In this document: positions 35,311 to 42,711 of the stretch, in pieces
How positions within the stretch are numbered: position 1 is the stretch's first letter
Layout of the letters: the number at the start of each line of letters is the position of its first letter
The notes under the pieces: generated by a model
What the model was told of the DNA's origin: nothing
The model's database searches: none
The model's input: the letters and a program-made list of their open reading frames with translations, nothing else
Source: an uncultured Lachnospiraceae bacterium
GTDB lineage: Bacteria; Bacillota; Clostridia; Lachnospirales; Lachnospiraceae
DNA: 64,000 nt
Assembly (NCBI GenBank): GCA_910579735.1
Contig: CAJTUZ010000019.1
Span: 10,930 to 74,929 of the forward strand
Reading direction: 5' to 3'
Position numbers and translations under genes: made by a program

Positions 35311-35688
35311 TTATTCGCCCTCCTGATAAAATAAAGATAATAATTCCGTCAGTTTTTCAAGGGAAATGTTACTTGTGCGTCCGATCTCGGCGGCGGCCAG
35401 TAAATGCTCCTCGGCAATACGCTGTTGTTCTTCCTGATAAAATTCTTTGTTCCGTGCCGATACAAAACTCCCTCTGCCGACGGTGGTTTCGATAAATCCA
35501 TCTCTTTGCAAATCTTCATACGCTTTTTGGACTGTGATCACACTTATATGAATGGATTTTGCCAAAGCGCGCATGGATGGAATGGCATCACCGGCCTGCA
35601 GTTCTCCGCGCATGATCATTGCCTTGATTTGTGACGTGATCTGCTCATAGATCGGTTTATTGGCGTTGTTGCTGATAATAATTTCCAC
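35311..35688 (-). CDS. GntR-family regulator, YtrA subfamily
   Basis: This 125-residue repressor has an N-terminal winged helix (PIYEQITSQIKAMIMRGEL, SMRALAKSIHISVITVQKAYEDL, IETTVGRGSFVS) and a short helical dimerisation tail, the YtrA architecture. It heads the operon. The start-proximal palindrome at 35710-35734 (AATGTACTTA...TAAGTACATT) is the expected autoregulatory operator. Confidence 0.93.
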   Translation of the reverse strand: MEIIISNNANKPIYEQITSQIKAMIMRGELQAGDAIPSMRALAKSIHISVITVQKAYEDLQRDGFIETTVGRGSFVSARNKEFYQEEQQRIAEEHLLAAAEIGRTSNISLEKLTELLSLFYQEGE

Positions 35689-35709
35689 ATTTTACCCCTT
35701 TGTCACCAT

Positions 35710-35734
35710 AATGTACTTATTGTATAAGTACATT
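35710..35734 (-). promoter_or_regulatory. GntR/YtrA-type operator
   Basis: AATGTACTTA and TAAGTACATT face each other across five bases, 22 bases before the regulator ATG. The TGTAC half-site is typical of YtrA-subfamily operators. Confidence 0.75.
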
Positions 35735-35960
35735 ATAACACCTGTGCAGGGAGAGTCAAGCAGAAACAGAAAAAAGCAGCGATGGGAATTTATGTCACGG
35801 CTGCCTGCCGGACTTTTCAGGAAGAAAGAACAATAAAAAGATACCTTACATAAACGTAAGATACCTCGTAGAATTGTAAGTTGAATCAATGGAAGCGGAC
35901 CATATTATCTGTTATCCTTATTTCAGTAAATAAAAAACAGAAAGAAAAGAGGATACCAAA

Positions 35961-36137
35961 ATGAAAGATATTTTAATAGCAGTAGCAGCAATGATCGTGA
36001 TTATCGCAGCACAGATAATATTAACGTCGGTGTTTACCTATCAGGTTGGAGAAACCTTTTCCAGAATAGCTTTGTCATTTTTATTTTATTACGCTATCAT
36101 GAGAGGTATTACGAGTAAGAAAAAAGCTGTCAATTAA
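35961..36137 (+). CDS. 58-residue membrane peptide
   Basis: GAGGATACCAAA precedes an ATG at 35961. The product has two hydrophobic helices (about 4-25 and 33-49) and a basic C-terminus (TSKKKAVN). It lies alone between the GntR/ABC operon and the SPFH operon. Start signal and codon pattern look genuine. The family is unknown. Confidence 0.6.
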   Translation: MKDILIAVAAMIVIIAAQIILTSVFTYQVGETFSRIALSFLFYYAIMRGITSKKKAVN

Positions 36138-36157
36138 AAATAGTTTTCAAATGTCTC

Positions 36158-36209
36158 TTGACAAAGCAGATCAATGTGATATCATGATGATATCACATTG
36201 ATCTGCTTT
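36158..36209 (+). promoter_or_regulatory. Promoter embedded in a perfect 22-bp inverted repeat
   Basis: TTGACA (36158-36163) and TATCAT (36180-36185) are 16 bases apart. Left arm 36163-36184 and right arm 36188-36209 are exact complements around a TGA centre. The repeat covers the spacer, the -10 box and the start site, so a dimeric repressor bound here would block the SPFH operon starting at 36237. Because it is AT-rich and followed by T-rich sequence, a terminator role for the upstream small gene is also possible. Confidence 0.65.
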
Positions 36210-36236
36210 ATTTATTTTTAAGAGGGAGAAATTAGT

Positions 36237-37265
36237 ATGGAAGAAAAAATTTTAACGGGAAAGAAACATGGTATGCCGGTTTTACTCGCATTTTTACTGT
36301 TGTATGCACTTGCCATTGCAGGCGCTGTCTGCGGCGGTATAATGCTTGACAGGGGGGAAAACCCGGTGCTTTTTGTGATCAGTCTGGTCGTTCTTTTGAC
36401 AGCCTGGATCATCCTGCCGGGACTGAAGGTGCTGAAACCGCAGGAAGCGCTTGTACTGACGTTATTCGGGAAATATATCGGCACGCTGAAAGGCGACGGA
36501 TTTTATTATGTGAATCCGTTTTGTACCAGTGTGAACCCGGCGGCCAAAACGAAATTAAGCCAGAGCGGCGATGTCGTCAATTCGACTTCCGTTATGGCGA
36601 TTGCAGGACAAATGGCGGCAGGCCAGATTGCCGGTACAGATGTTGAAATGGGAAAGAAGATTTCCATGAAGATCATGACGCTCAATAACAGCCGTCAGAA
36701 GATCAATGACTGTCTGGGAAACCCGATAGAGATCGGTATCGCGGTTACATGGCGCATTGTTGATACGGCCAAGGCGGTATTTAATGTGGATAATTATAAG
36801 GAATTTCTGTCATTACAGTGTGACAGCGCGCTGCGAAATATTGTGCGCATCTATCCTTATGATGTGGCGCCCAATGTCGATACGACAGGAGACGGCGTGG
36901 CGGATGAAGGAAGTCTTAGAGGTTCGAGTGAGGTTGTGGCCTCCAGAATACGGGATGAGATACAGGAGAGAGTTCTGGAAGCAGGAATCGAAATCGTGGA
37001 AGCGCGGATCACGTATCTTGCTTATGCGCCCGAGATTGCGGTAGTCATGCTGCAGAGACAGCAGGCGTCGGCAATCATTGATGCCAGAAAGATGATTGTG
37101 GACGGTGCGGTCGGTATGGTGGAAATGGCTTTGGAGCGGTTAAATGAAAAGCATATCGTAGAGCTTGATGAAGAGCGAAAAGCGGCCATGGTATCCAACC
37201 TGCTTGTTGTCCTGTGCGGAAATCATGATGCACAGCCGATCGTTAATTCGGGAAGTCTTTATTAA
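36237..37265 (+). CDS. SPFH/band-7 domain membrane protein
   Basis: This 342-residue protein has two N-terminal helices (about 13-35 and 42-62), then an SPFH domain opening with VLKPQEALVLTLFGKYIGTL. It ends with an IEIVEARITYLAYAPEIA helix-rich stomatin-like region. SPFH proteins form oligomeric membrane scaffolds. GAGGGAGAAATTAGT precedes the ATG. It opens an operon with a ribbon-helix-helix protein, a small membrane protein and a YbjQ protein. The linker GDVVNSTSVMAIAGQMAAGQ looks like an insertion seen in clostridial members. Confidence 0.9.
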   Translation: MEEKILTGKKHGMPVLLAFLLLYALAIAGAVCGGIMLDRGENPVLFVISLVVLLTAWIILPGLKVLKPQEALVLTLFGKYIGTLKGDGFYYVNPFCTSVNPAAKTKLSQSGDVVNSTSVMAIAGQMAAGQIAGTDVEMGKKISMKIMTLNNSRQKINDCLGNPIEIGIAVTWRIVDTAKAVFNVDNYKEFLSLQCDSALRNIVRIYPYDVAPNVDTTGDGVADEGSLRGSSEVVASRIRDEIQERVLEAGIEIVEARITYLAYAPEIAVVMLQRQQASAIIDARKMIVDGAVGMVEMALERLNEKHIVELDEERKAAMVSNLLVVLCGNHDAQPIVNSGSLY

Positions 37266-37278
37266 AAGGAATGAGCGT

Positions 37279-37482
37279 ATGGGTGATACAGGGAAAAAAC
37301 AGGTGCCGCTCCGGCTTTCTGCGAAACTATATGATGCGATAGCAGCCTGGGCGGAAGATGATTTCCGGTCTGTTAACGGACAGATCGAATATCTTTTAAC
37401 AGAATGTGTGCGTCAGCGCAGGAAAAATGGGAAATATGTTTCCGACGAGATCGACGTGCCGCCGAAGCTGGATATAGGGTAG
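37279..37482 (+). CDS. Small ribbon-helix-helix (Arc-like) protein
   Basis: The ATG at 37279 follows AAGGA and lies 13 bases after the SPFH stop codon. The 67-residue protein begins QVPLRLSAKLYDAIAAWAEDD and continues RSVNGQIEYLLTECV, the strand-helix-helix of Arc/MetJ-type DNA binders. In SPFH operons this small gene recurs and might repress the operon through the inverted repeat upstream. A toxin partner is not seen. Confidence 0.75.
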   Translation: MGDTGKKQVPLRLSAKLYDAIAAWAEDDFRSVNGQIEYLLTECVRQRRKNGKYVSDEIDVPPKLDIG

Positions 37483-37552
37483 GCGATCGGCAGGCAGATA
37501 TGATATGAAGGGGGGACAGCATAAATAATAGAAAAGAGAGAGGGGTATGAAT

Positions 37553-37789
37553 ATGGATAAAAATCATCATGTAAAAAAAATGATAGCGCCGATCATTGTT
37601 ACGATCATTATTTTGTCATACTATATAGGGATTGCGGTGTTTTTGATGGCGGTGCCAGGCGTTCCGGTTATCGCCAGAGGACTGCTTATTGTAGTGCCGC
37701 TTATCCTGTCGGCGGTCATGTTTGGCGTGTTGATCAGCAGAATCAGAGAAATTAAAGGAGGAGAAGAAGATGATCTTAGTCAATACTGA
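37553..37789 (+). CDS. Small two-helix membrane protein
   Basis: This protein of about 78 residues has a His/Lys start (MDKNHHVKKM), two hydrophobic helices (about 10-32 and 40-62) and an acidic tail. GAGGGG precedes it; the ATG at 37547 is also possible. Its 3' end overlaps the YbjQ start by 20 bases. Function is unknown; it probably works with the SPFH protein. Confidence 0.7.
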   Translation: MDKNHHVKKMIAPIIVTIIILSYYIGIAVFLMAVPGVPVIARGLLIVVPLILSAVMFGVLISRIREIKGGEEDDLSQY

Positions 37790-38084
37790 TTATATCAGCG
37801 GAAAAGAATTGGAAATGTTAGGAATGGTAAAAGGCAGCACAATCCAGTCCAAGAATGTCGGAAAGGATATTACGCAGAGTTTTAAAACTTTAGTCGGCGG
37901 TGAATTAAAGGGTTATACCGAAATGATGAACGAAGCCAGAGCGCTTGCGAGCAAGCGTATGGTAGAAGAGGCGGAAAGACTGGGTGCCGACGCAGTCGTC
38001 AATATCCGGTATGCATCAGCATCTGTTATGGCGGGGGCAGCGGAAGTTATGGCATACGGTACGGCCGTTAAATTCAGATCATAA
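37770..38084 (+). CDS. YbjQ/UPF0145 family protein
   Basis: This 104-residue protein is of the YbjQ fold, with VGGELKGYTEMMNEARALA and AERLGADAVVNIRYASAS, the conserved helix and strand block. These small proteins assemble as pentamers and have no firmly known activity. AAAGGAGGAG lies before the ATG, inside the previous gene. It is the last gene of the SPFH operon, which ends at the hairpin at 38096-38131. Confidence 0.93.
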   Translation: MILVNTDYISGKELEMLGMVKGSTIQSKNVGKDITQSFKTLVGGELKGYTEMMNEARALASKRMVEEAERLGADAVVNIRYASASVMAGAAEVMAYGTAVKFRS

Positions 38085-38095
38085 AGCGGAAGATA

Positions 38096-38134
38096 AAAAC
38101 AGCCTTTTTCCAAATGGGAAAAGGCTGTTTTTGA
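38096..38134. terminator. Bidirectional terminator
   Basis: AAAACAGCCTTTT pairs with AAAAGGCTGTTTT around a CC-AAAT-GG tip. A T-run on the right and an A-run on the left serve the convergent SPFH operon and lipoprotein gene. Confidence 0.88.
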
Positions 38135-38179
38135 TATTATATTAATGAATGCACTTTCCTATCATATCTGTCGTGAATC

Positions 38180-39352
38180 TTAATCAGCAAAATCCATCAA
38201 AATATAATCGATCTCATCCCAGTCGTCTGAATCGATCACACCGTCATTCAGGTCGATGTCATATGTTCCGACAACCGGATCTTTGTAAGATATTTCGTCT
38301 ACCTTAGGAATGATAGCGTTTAATATGTTTTCCGCATATTCGTCTTCGGTCATATCCGCCGATGCGTCTGCAACGGCCTGCGCATCTTCCAGAATAATAT
38401 CCAGGAAATCAGTAGGATACATTGTCAGTTCCATAGAACCGTATGATGCACCATCCGGAAGGTCAACAACTGGCGTATCCCATTTAAATTTGGCAAGTAC
38501 TTTAGCGGAAAGATCGTAGTAACTCTGTGCGATCGTAGGATCGATCGACTCATAGTCTACGTCAAGATAATACATAAGTCCCTCTGCATAATACTGAATT
38601 TCCGCTTCATATAATGCCTGAGCATTTTCTTCCGTATCGAATTTGTTTTCCACGTAATTTGCATAATCGCCGTAGAAACTTGTTTTCAAGGCATCGTCAA
38701 CGAATTGGATACAATCCTGCGCGCTGCCTACATAACCCCAGTTGCTGTCTGCCAGATAGTAGCTTACCTGATCGACAACACCGGCGCTGATTTCGATCTC
38801 TACGTTAACATCCCAGTCGTCAGCAGTTGTATACTGATAGTAAAGGTAACGGTCGTCTTCTATTTCAACAGGATCGCCATAAGCGGCAATGACATCTTCC
38901 TTGGTGCTTTTATATGTAATGCCGCCCGGCAGGAGAAGTTTGGAGCTGTCCTTGTCGTCGGATACTTTGACCTCTACGTATTGAATGGAACAGTCTGCGA
39001 TCTTTGCGGGTTCCTCTTCAAGATTGATCGCTAACATGCTCACATACTGAGAGCTTATTTCGTCGTTAAAAAGTTCAAACTCATTGGATTCGACATTGTT
39101 TTCCAACATAAAAGTATCTTTGTTTTCATAATTGTTTGAAATATGCCATCCGCTGCTTAACCAGTCGGAAATATCGCCCGGGAAGGAATATACTTCTCCG
39201 TTGACAACGAATTGACCGCAGTCAAGCGTTGTGCCGATTTTTCCTGTGTTTTCTTCGATCCATGCGTCTTTATTTCCGCCAAGGCCTGCGCAGGCTGTTA
39301 ACTGTAAGCCCATGGCAGCAATAAGACATAATGCTGCAATTTTCTTCATCAT
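38180..39352 (-). CDS. Predicted lipoprotein of unknown function
   Basis: This 390-residue protein has a signal peptide and lipobox LTAC (Cys around 21), so it is anchored outside the membrane. The mature part is acidic (pI clearly low) and contains two sections with the pattern of ITYKSTKEDVIAAYGDP, similar to small beta-rich domains in clostridial lipoproteins. No catalytic motif is visible. It is monocistronic. An alternative ATG lies one codon inside. Confidence 0.75.
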   Translation of the reverse strand: MMKKIAALCLIAAMGLQLTACAGLGGNKDAWIEENTGKIGTTLDCGQFVVNGEVYSFPGDISDWLSSGWHISNNYENKDTFMLENNVESNEFELFNDEISSQYVSMLAINLEEEPAKIADCSIQYVEVKVSDDKDSSKLLLPGGITYKSTKEDVIAAYGDPVEIEDDRYLYYQYTTADDWDVNVEIEISAGVVDQVSYYLADSNWGYVGSAQDCIQFVDDALKTSFYGDYANYVENKFDTEENAQALYEAEIQYYAEGLMYYLDVDYESIDPTIAQSYYDLSAKVLAKFKWDTPVVDLPDGASYGSMELTMYPTDFLDIILEDAQAVADASADMTEDEYAENILNAIIPKVDEISYKDPVVGTYDIDLNDGVIDSDDWDEIDYILMDFAD

Positions 39353-39543
39353 AATCCTCCATCTTTTAATTGTTTGCTATATGTTCCCATCTATATGATA
39401 TATATGATATGCGTTTGTGAATGCTCAGGAAAAAGACAAAATGCATACACAAACAACAGTAATTATAATGAGCGGAGTATTTTGTGTCAATGTTAAAATT
39501 CCACGAAGATAAGGGCCAAAATTCTGTGAATATTGGAGTAATA

Positions 39544-39572
39544 TTGAAATAAACACGGGATTTTAGTATAAT
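39544..39572 (+). promoter_or_regulatory. Sigma-A promoter of the TetR gene
   Basis: TTGAAA (39544-39549), 17-base spacer, TATAAT (39567-39572). Start site is about 20 bases before the ATG. Confidence 0.75.
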
Positions 39573-39600
39573 ACGACTAATATGATTATGGGGGCAGTCT

Positions 39601-40167
39601 ATGAACCGGACGAAGAAACTCATCAGCGATGCATTTTGGCAGCTTTTGGAAGAGAGACCGTACAACAAGATCACCGTGCAGAATATTGTGACGTGTTGTG
39701 AGATGAACAGGAATACATTTTATTATCATTTTCAGGATATCCCTGCCCTGGCCGAATATTCTATTAAAGAATGGACAGAGCAGGTGATCAGAAAGAACTG
39801 TGAATTCGGTTCTCCGATGAACTGTATCACTCCTTTGGCACAGGAATTTACAAAGCGTAAAGCGGCTTTTATTCATATTTACCGTTCTTCCTGCGGAGAA
39901 GAATTTATCCGGTATTTAAACGAGATCACCTTCCACGTTGTAGGACTATATGTGGAAGGCGCAACGGAGAATATCCCTATCCCGCCGGAAGATAAAGCCG
40001 TCCTGACCAGATTCTACAAATGTGCCTTTGCTGGCATCGTGATAGACTGGCTGGATGCGGGCGCATCCTATGATCTTCTTGATTTTTGCGGGAAGATCTG
40101 CGATGCTTTTGAAGGCGCCGAGAAAACGGCCTTCCTAAAACATATCCCCGAATCCATATTGCCGTAG
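39601..40167 (+). CDS. TetR-family regulator
   Basis: This 188-residue protein has an N-terminal TetR helix-turn-helix (KITVQNIVTCCEMNRNTFYYHF, about 23-44) and a ligand-binding helical half whose pocket is not recognisable. It resembles the DhaS/TetR_C_8 group of Firmicutes. It faces a mechanosensitive-channel-like gene across 33 bases, convergently. No target operator was found in the 248-base upstream spacer apart from its own promoter. Confidence 0.88.
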   Translation: MNRTKKLISDAFWQLLEERPYNKITVQNIVTCCEMNRNTFYYHFQDIPALAEYSIKEWTEQVIRKNCEFGSPMNCITPLAQEFTKRKAAFIHIYRSSCGEEFIRYLNEITFHVVGLYVEGATENIPIPPEDKAVLTRFYKCAFAGIVIDWLDAGASYDLLDFCGKICDAFEGAEKTAFLKHIPESILP

Positions 40168-40200
40168 GACTTATTTGGACTGGCTTCGGAGCAGGAGAGA

Positions 40201-41391
40201 TCATTTCCTGTTTTCTTCTTCTATACCGCATGTGTCGCCTAATTTTTTCATGACTTTTCCGGCGAATTCTCTGCCGCCAATACCAAAGGAAATGGCAAAA
40301 GCAATTGCAAGGGCGGCAATGATCAGAATAAATGCGGTATTTACAATCTCTTTGGCGATGCCGAGTTCATTTAATACCATAAAGATACCGACGGCATAGA
40401 TAGCGATCTTGCTGATCAGCGCCAAAACGGTGTGATCATTTTGCAAAAGCGCCCGGCCTGCCAGACCGTCACAGATATAGCATGCAAGCAGGATCAGTGC
40501 GGATGCCAGTATGTAAGGCATATAGCTGATAACGGCGCTCCCGATTCCCGTAAGCACATCCAGATGCAGGACACCGAAACTTTCCACAACGAAGAATACT
40601 ATCATGACAAGATGTATGGTCCATCCGATCACTTTGGATAAAATGAAGCCGTTTCCTTTTTCCGGAAGCTGTCTGGCAAGTTTCGCATCGAACCCGGCGG
40701 AAGCGATCATATTCTCTACAATGTTTCCGGCGAATCTGGCAACCATGCATCCGATGATGATAATGACCAGAGAAGCCAGTATATTGGGGATGTATGCAAA
40801 GATGGTATCAAGCATTTTGATCGCCGGAGCGGAAACCGCTTCAATATTCAGTATCTGCAGCGCTGCGATGATGACAGGAATTAATATCAGGACATATGCG
40901 ATGTAGGATAACGTATTGGAAAGCCTGCCCGTATCGTTTACCTGAATGCCGGCCTTTTCCTGCAGGGTATTGATCTTCAGTCTGTTAAATACCGGTGTCA
41001 GGAGCTCGCGTACGAGTCTGGCGATAAAAAATCCTATCCATAAAACGAGCGCTGCGGCCAGGATATTAGGCAGATAACCCCATAATGTATTGAGCAGATT
41101 TAAGATCGGGGATGAAACTTCGCTCATGCCGAGCGATTCAAAGATACCCGGAACAAAGAGCAGGAAAACAAGCAGATGAACAAGTTTCCCGATAAAGTTC
41201 ACGGTATTTTCCCTGCCGGAACCTTTGGTATCGGCCTGCCCGAGCAGGGCGCTCAGTTTCGTTTTGGTAAAAAGTTTTACGACCAGAGATTTCACAATGG
41301 CCGCGGTAACAAATGCAAGCAGCAGGATCAGGACAGCTTTGATAACAGCCCAGATGCCGCCGCCGAAAAAAGATGTGAACATTTCGTTCAT
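40201..41391 (-). CDS. Mechanosensitive-channel-like protein (CmpX type, TM_helix repeats)
   Basis: This 396-residue protein has about ten hydrophobic helices arranged in repeated units (YLPNILAAALVLWIGFFIARL, YIPNILASLVIIIIGCMVA, YMPYILASALILLACYI). These are the conserved-helix repeats of CmpX and relatives of MscS channels. The cytoplasmic MscS beta domain is absent, so gating in the usual sense is not certain. AGGAGGT lies close to the ATG. It is monocistronic. Confidence 0.85.
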   Translation of the reverse strand: MNEMFTSFFGGGIWAVIKAVLILLLAFVTAAIVKSLVVKLFTKTKLSALLGQADTKGSGRENTVNFIGKLVHLLVFLLFVPGIFESLGMSEVSSPILNLLNTLWGYLPNILAAALVLWIGFFIARLVRELLTPVFNRLKINTLQEKAGIQVNDTGRLSNTLSYIAYVLILIPVIIAALQILNIEAVSAPAIKMLDTIFAYIPNILASLVIIIIGCMVARFAGNIVENMIASAGFDAKLARQLPEKGNGFILSKVIGWTIHLVMIVFFVVESFGVLHLDVLTGIGSAVISYMPYILASALILLACYICDGLAGRALLQNDHTVLALISKIAIYAVGIFMVLNELGIAKEIVNTAFILIIAALAIAFAISFGIGGREFAGKVMKKLGDTCGIEEENRK

Positions 41392-41624
41392 AAAAAGACC
41401 TCCTCATTGCGTCAGTATTGATTTTATGACAATACTCTACGTCTGTATTTGTGAAATGAAAATAGACAATCTGGAAGGAATATCCAAAAATTAGACAAAG
41501 AGGGGGATTTTGTCTGGATTTTCTACCTCTGGGGCGTACGAAAGCTATCATATGATCTGTAATGCAGCCAGGCCGCATCGTGCCGATAAGGGCAAAACGG
41601 CATACAGACGACGGAGGGATGTTC

Positions 41625-42158
41625 ATGGGAGAGAAAAAAGGATATTTTGAGGCGGCACTATCGGATTTCATGTTTGATGTGGCGGCAGGCGGCGCGATCA
41701 GACATCTGGCAGACAGAGGGCATTCCATAGAACAGATTATGGGAGAACTGGATTATCCGGTTCCGCGGGCAAGAGTAGAGAAGGCCTTTTACCGCTATTT
41801 GTCGGAAACCGGTATTCTTTTGCCTGTGCTGCCTGATGAAAGCATAAAAAGCTGGCATCGCTTCGTGCGTGGAAAAAACGGGATGGATTCCGCGAAAATG
41901 CTGGCGTGTCATATCGAAGAATACGGAGACACGAACGCCTACATGGAATGTCCGTTTGGAAAGTGGATGGGAGCGTACGAAAAAGAGGGGACAAAGTATA
42001 TGTCCTGTCTTTCATCCAGAGAACGGGAATATATTCTGGGTATCCGCTGGGAACAGCATGTGATGTATCATAGATTAAACGGCCGCATGCGGGAGATCGG
42101 CATAAAATTGCTTATGCATACGGACTGGACATGGGATTTCTATTTTCGCGGGCAGTGA
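41625..42158 (+). CDS. Protein of unknown function
   Basis: The ATG at 41625 follows GGAGGG at six bases, giving 177 residues; two upstream starts are rejected. It is soluble, Trp- and Tyr-rich, with scattered Cys (MLACHIEEYG, MECPFG, SCLSSRERE). No known motif is seen. Codon use matches its neighbours. Confidence 0.6.
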   Translation: MGEKKGYFEAALSDFMFDVAAGGAIRHLADRGHSIEQIMGELDYPVPRARVEKAFYRYLSETGILLPVLPDESIKSWHRFVRGKNGMDSAKMLACHIEEYGDTNAYMECPFGKWMGAYEKEGTKYMSCLSSREREYILGIRWEQHVMYHRLNGRMREIGIKLLMHTDWTWDFYFRGQ

Positions 42159-42213
42159 GGCAGGCAGCCTGTTCCTGTTTTCATTCTAATACGGCGGCCA
42201 GGTTCCGCGGAAT

Positions 42214-42288
42214 TTAACGGTTCCTGCGGATTCGGATGAGACGAAGGATGTCGTTATACAGGCTGTCGTTGTCTTCCAGATCGATCAT
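42214..42288 (-). CDS. Possible 24-residue peptide
   Basis: GAGGTATTCCT precedes an ATG at 42288, followed by MIDLEDNDSLYNDILRLIRI and RRNR before TAA. This is the only gene-like signal in the 354-base gap between the unknown gene and tRNA-Arg. It may be the remnant of a larger gene. Support is weak. Confidence 0.2.
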   Translation of the reverse strand: MIDLEDNDSLYNDILRLIRIRRNR

Positions 42289-42444
42289 AGGAATACCTCG
42301 TAGAATTTTTCATCCGCACTGTGTTAGGAAGCAGGAAACCAAAGAACCGCTGCAACAATAAGGGGAACAAGCCGGAGCGGTGTTTTGGCCGCGCATACGG
42401 CGGATTTAAAGTCATACTTATACCGAAATAAATTTAACTAAAAA

Positions 42445-42475
42445 AGCGGAAAATGCATTTTTAGGCATTTCCGCT
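42445..42475 (-). terminator. Terminator downstream of tRNA-Arg
   Basis: AGCGGAAAATGC pairs with GCATTTCCGCT, with one bulged A. On the leftward strand a TTTTTT run follows, as expected for the tRNA transcript. Confidence 0.7.
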
Positions 42476-42512
42476 ATCTTAAAAACTCGTGTACCAAAGT
42501 GCACTAGGGAAA

Positions 42513-42586
42513 CGTGCGCTAGAGGATTCGAACCCCCGACCTTTTGGTCCGTAGCCAAACGCTCTATCCAGCTGAGCTAAGCGCAC
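42513..42586 (-). tRNA. tRNA-Arg (anticodon ACG)
   Basis: Acceptor stem GTGCGCT/AGCGCAC, T arm GGGGGTTCGAATCCTC and anticodon loop CTACGGA between TTTGG/CCAAA give ACG. CCA is not encoded. Confidence 0.95.
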
Positions 42587-42711
42587 ATTTGCTGTGTGAA
42601 ACACACAACATAGAAATTATATATAGTTTTACGGGAAATGTCAAGAGCTATTTCCCGTAAATTTTTGTTCTCAAAATACAGCCGCAGGCAGAGACGCGTA
42701 ATTTTTCACCG

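Noticed and set aside
37279..37482. Ribbon-helix-helix gene as an antitoxin of a toxin-antitoxin pair
   Set aside because: Neither neighbour resembles a toxin; the next genes are a two-helix membrane protein and YbjQ.
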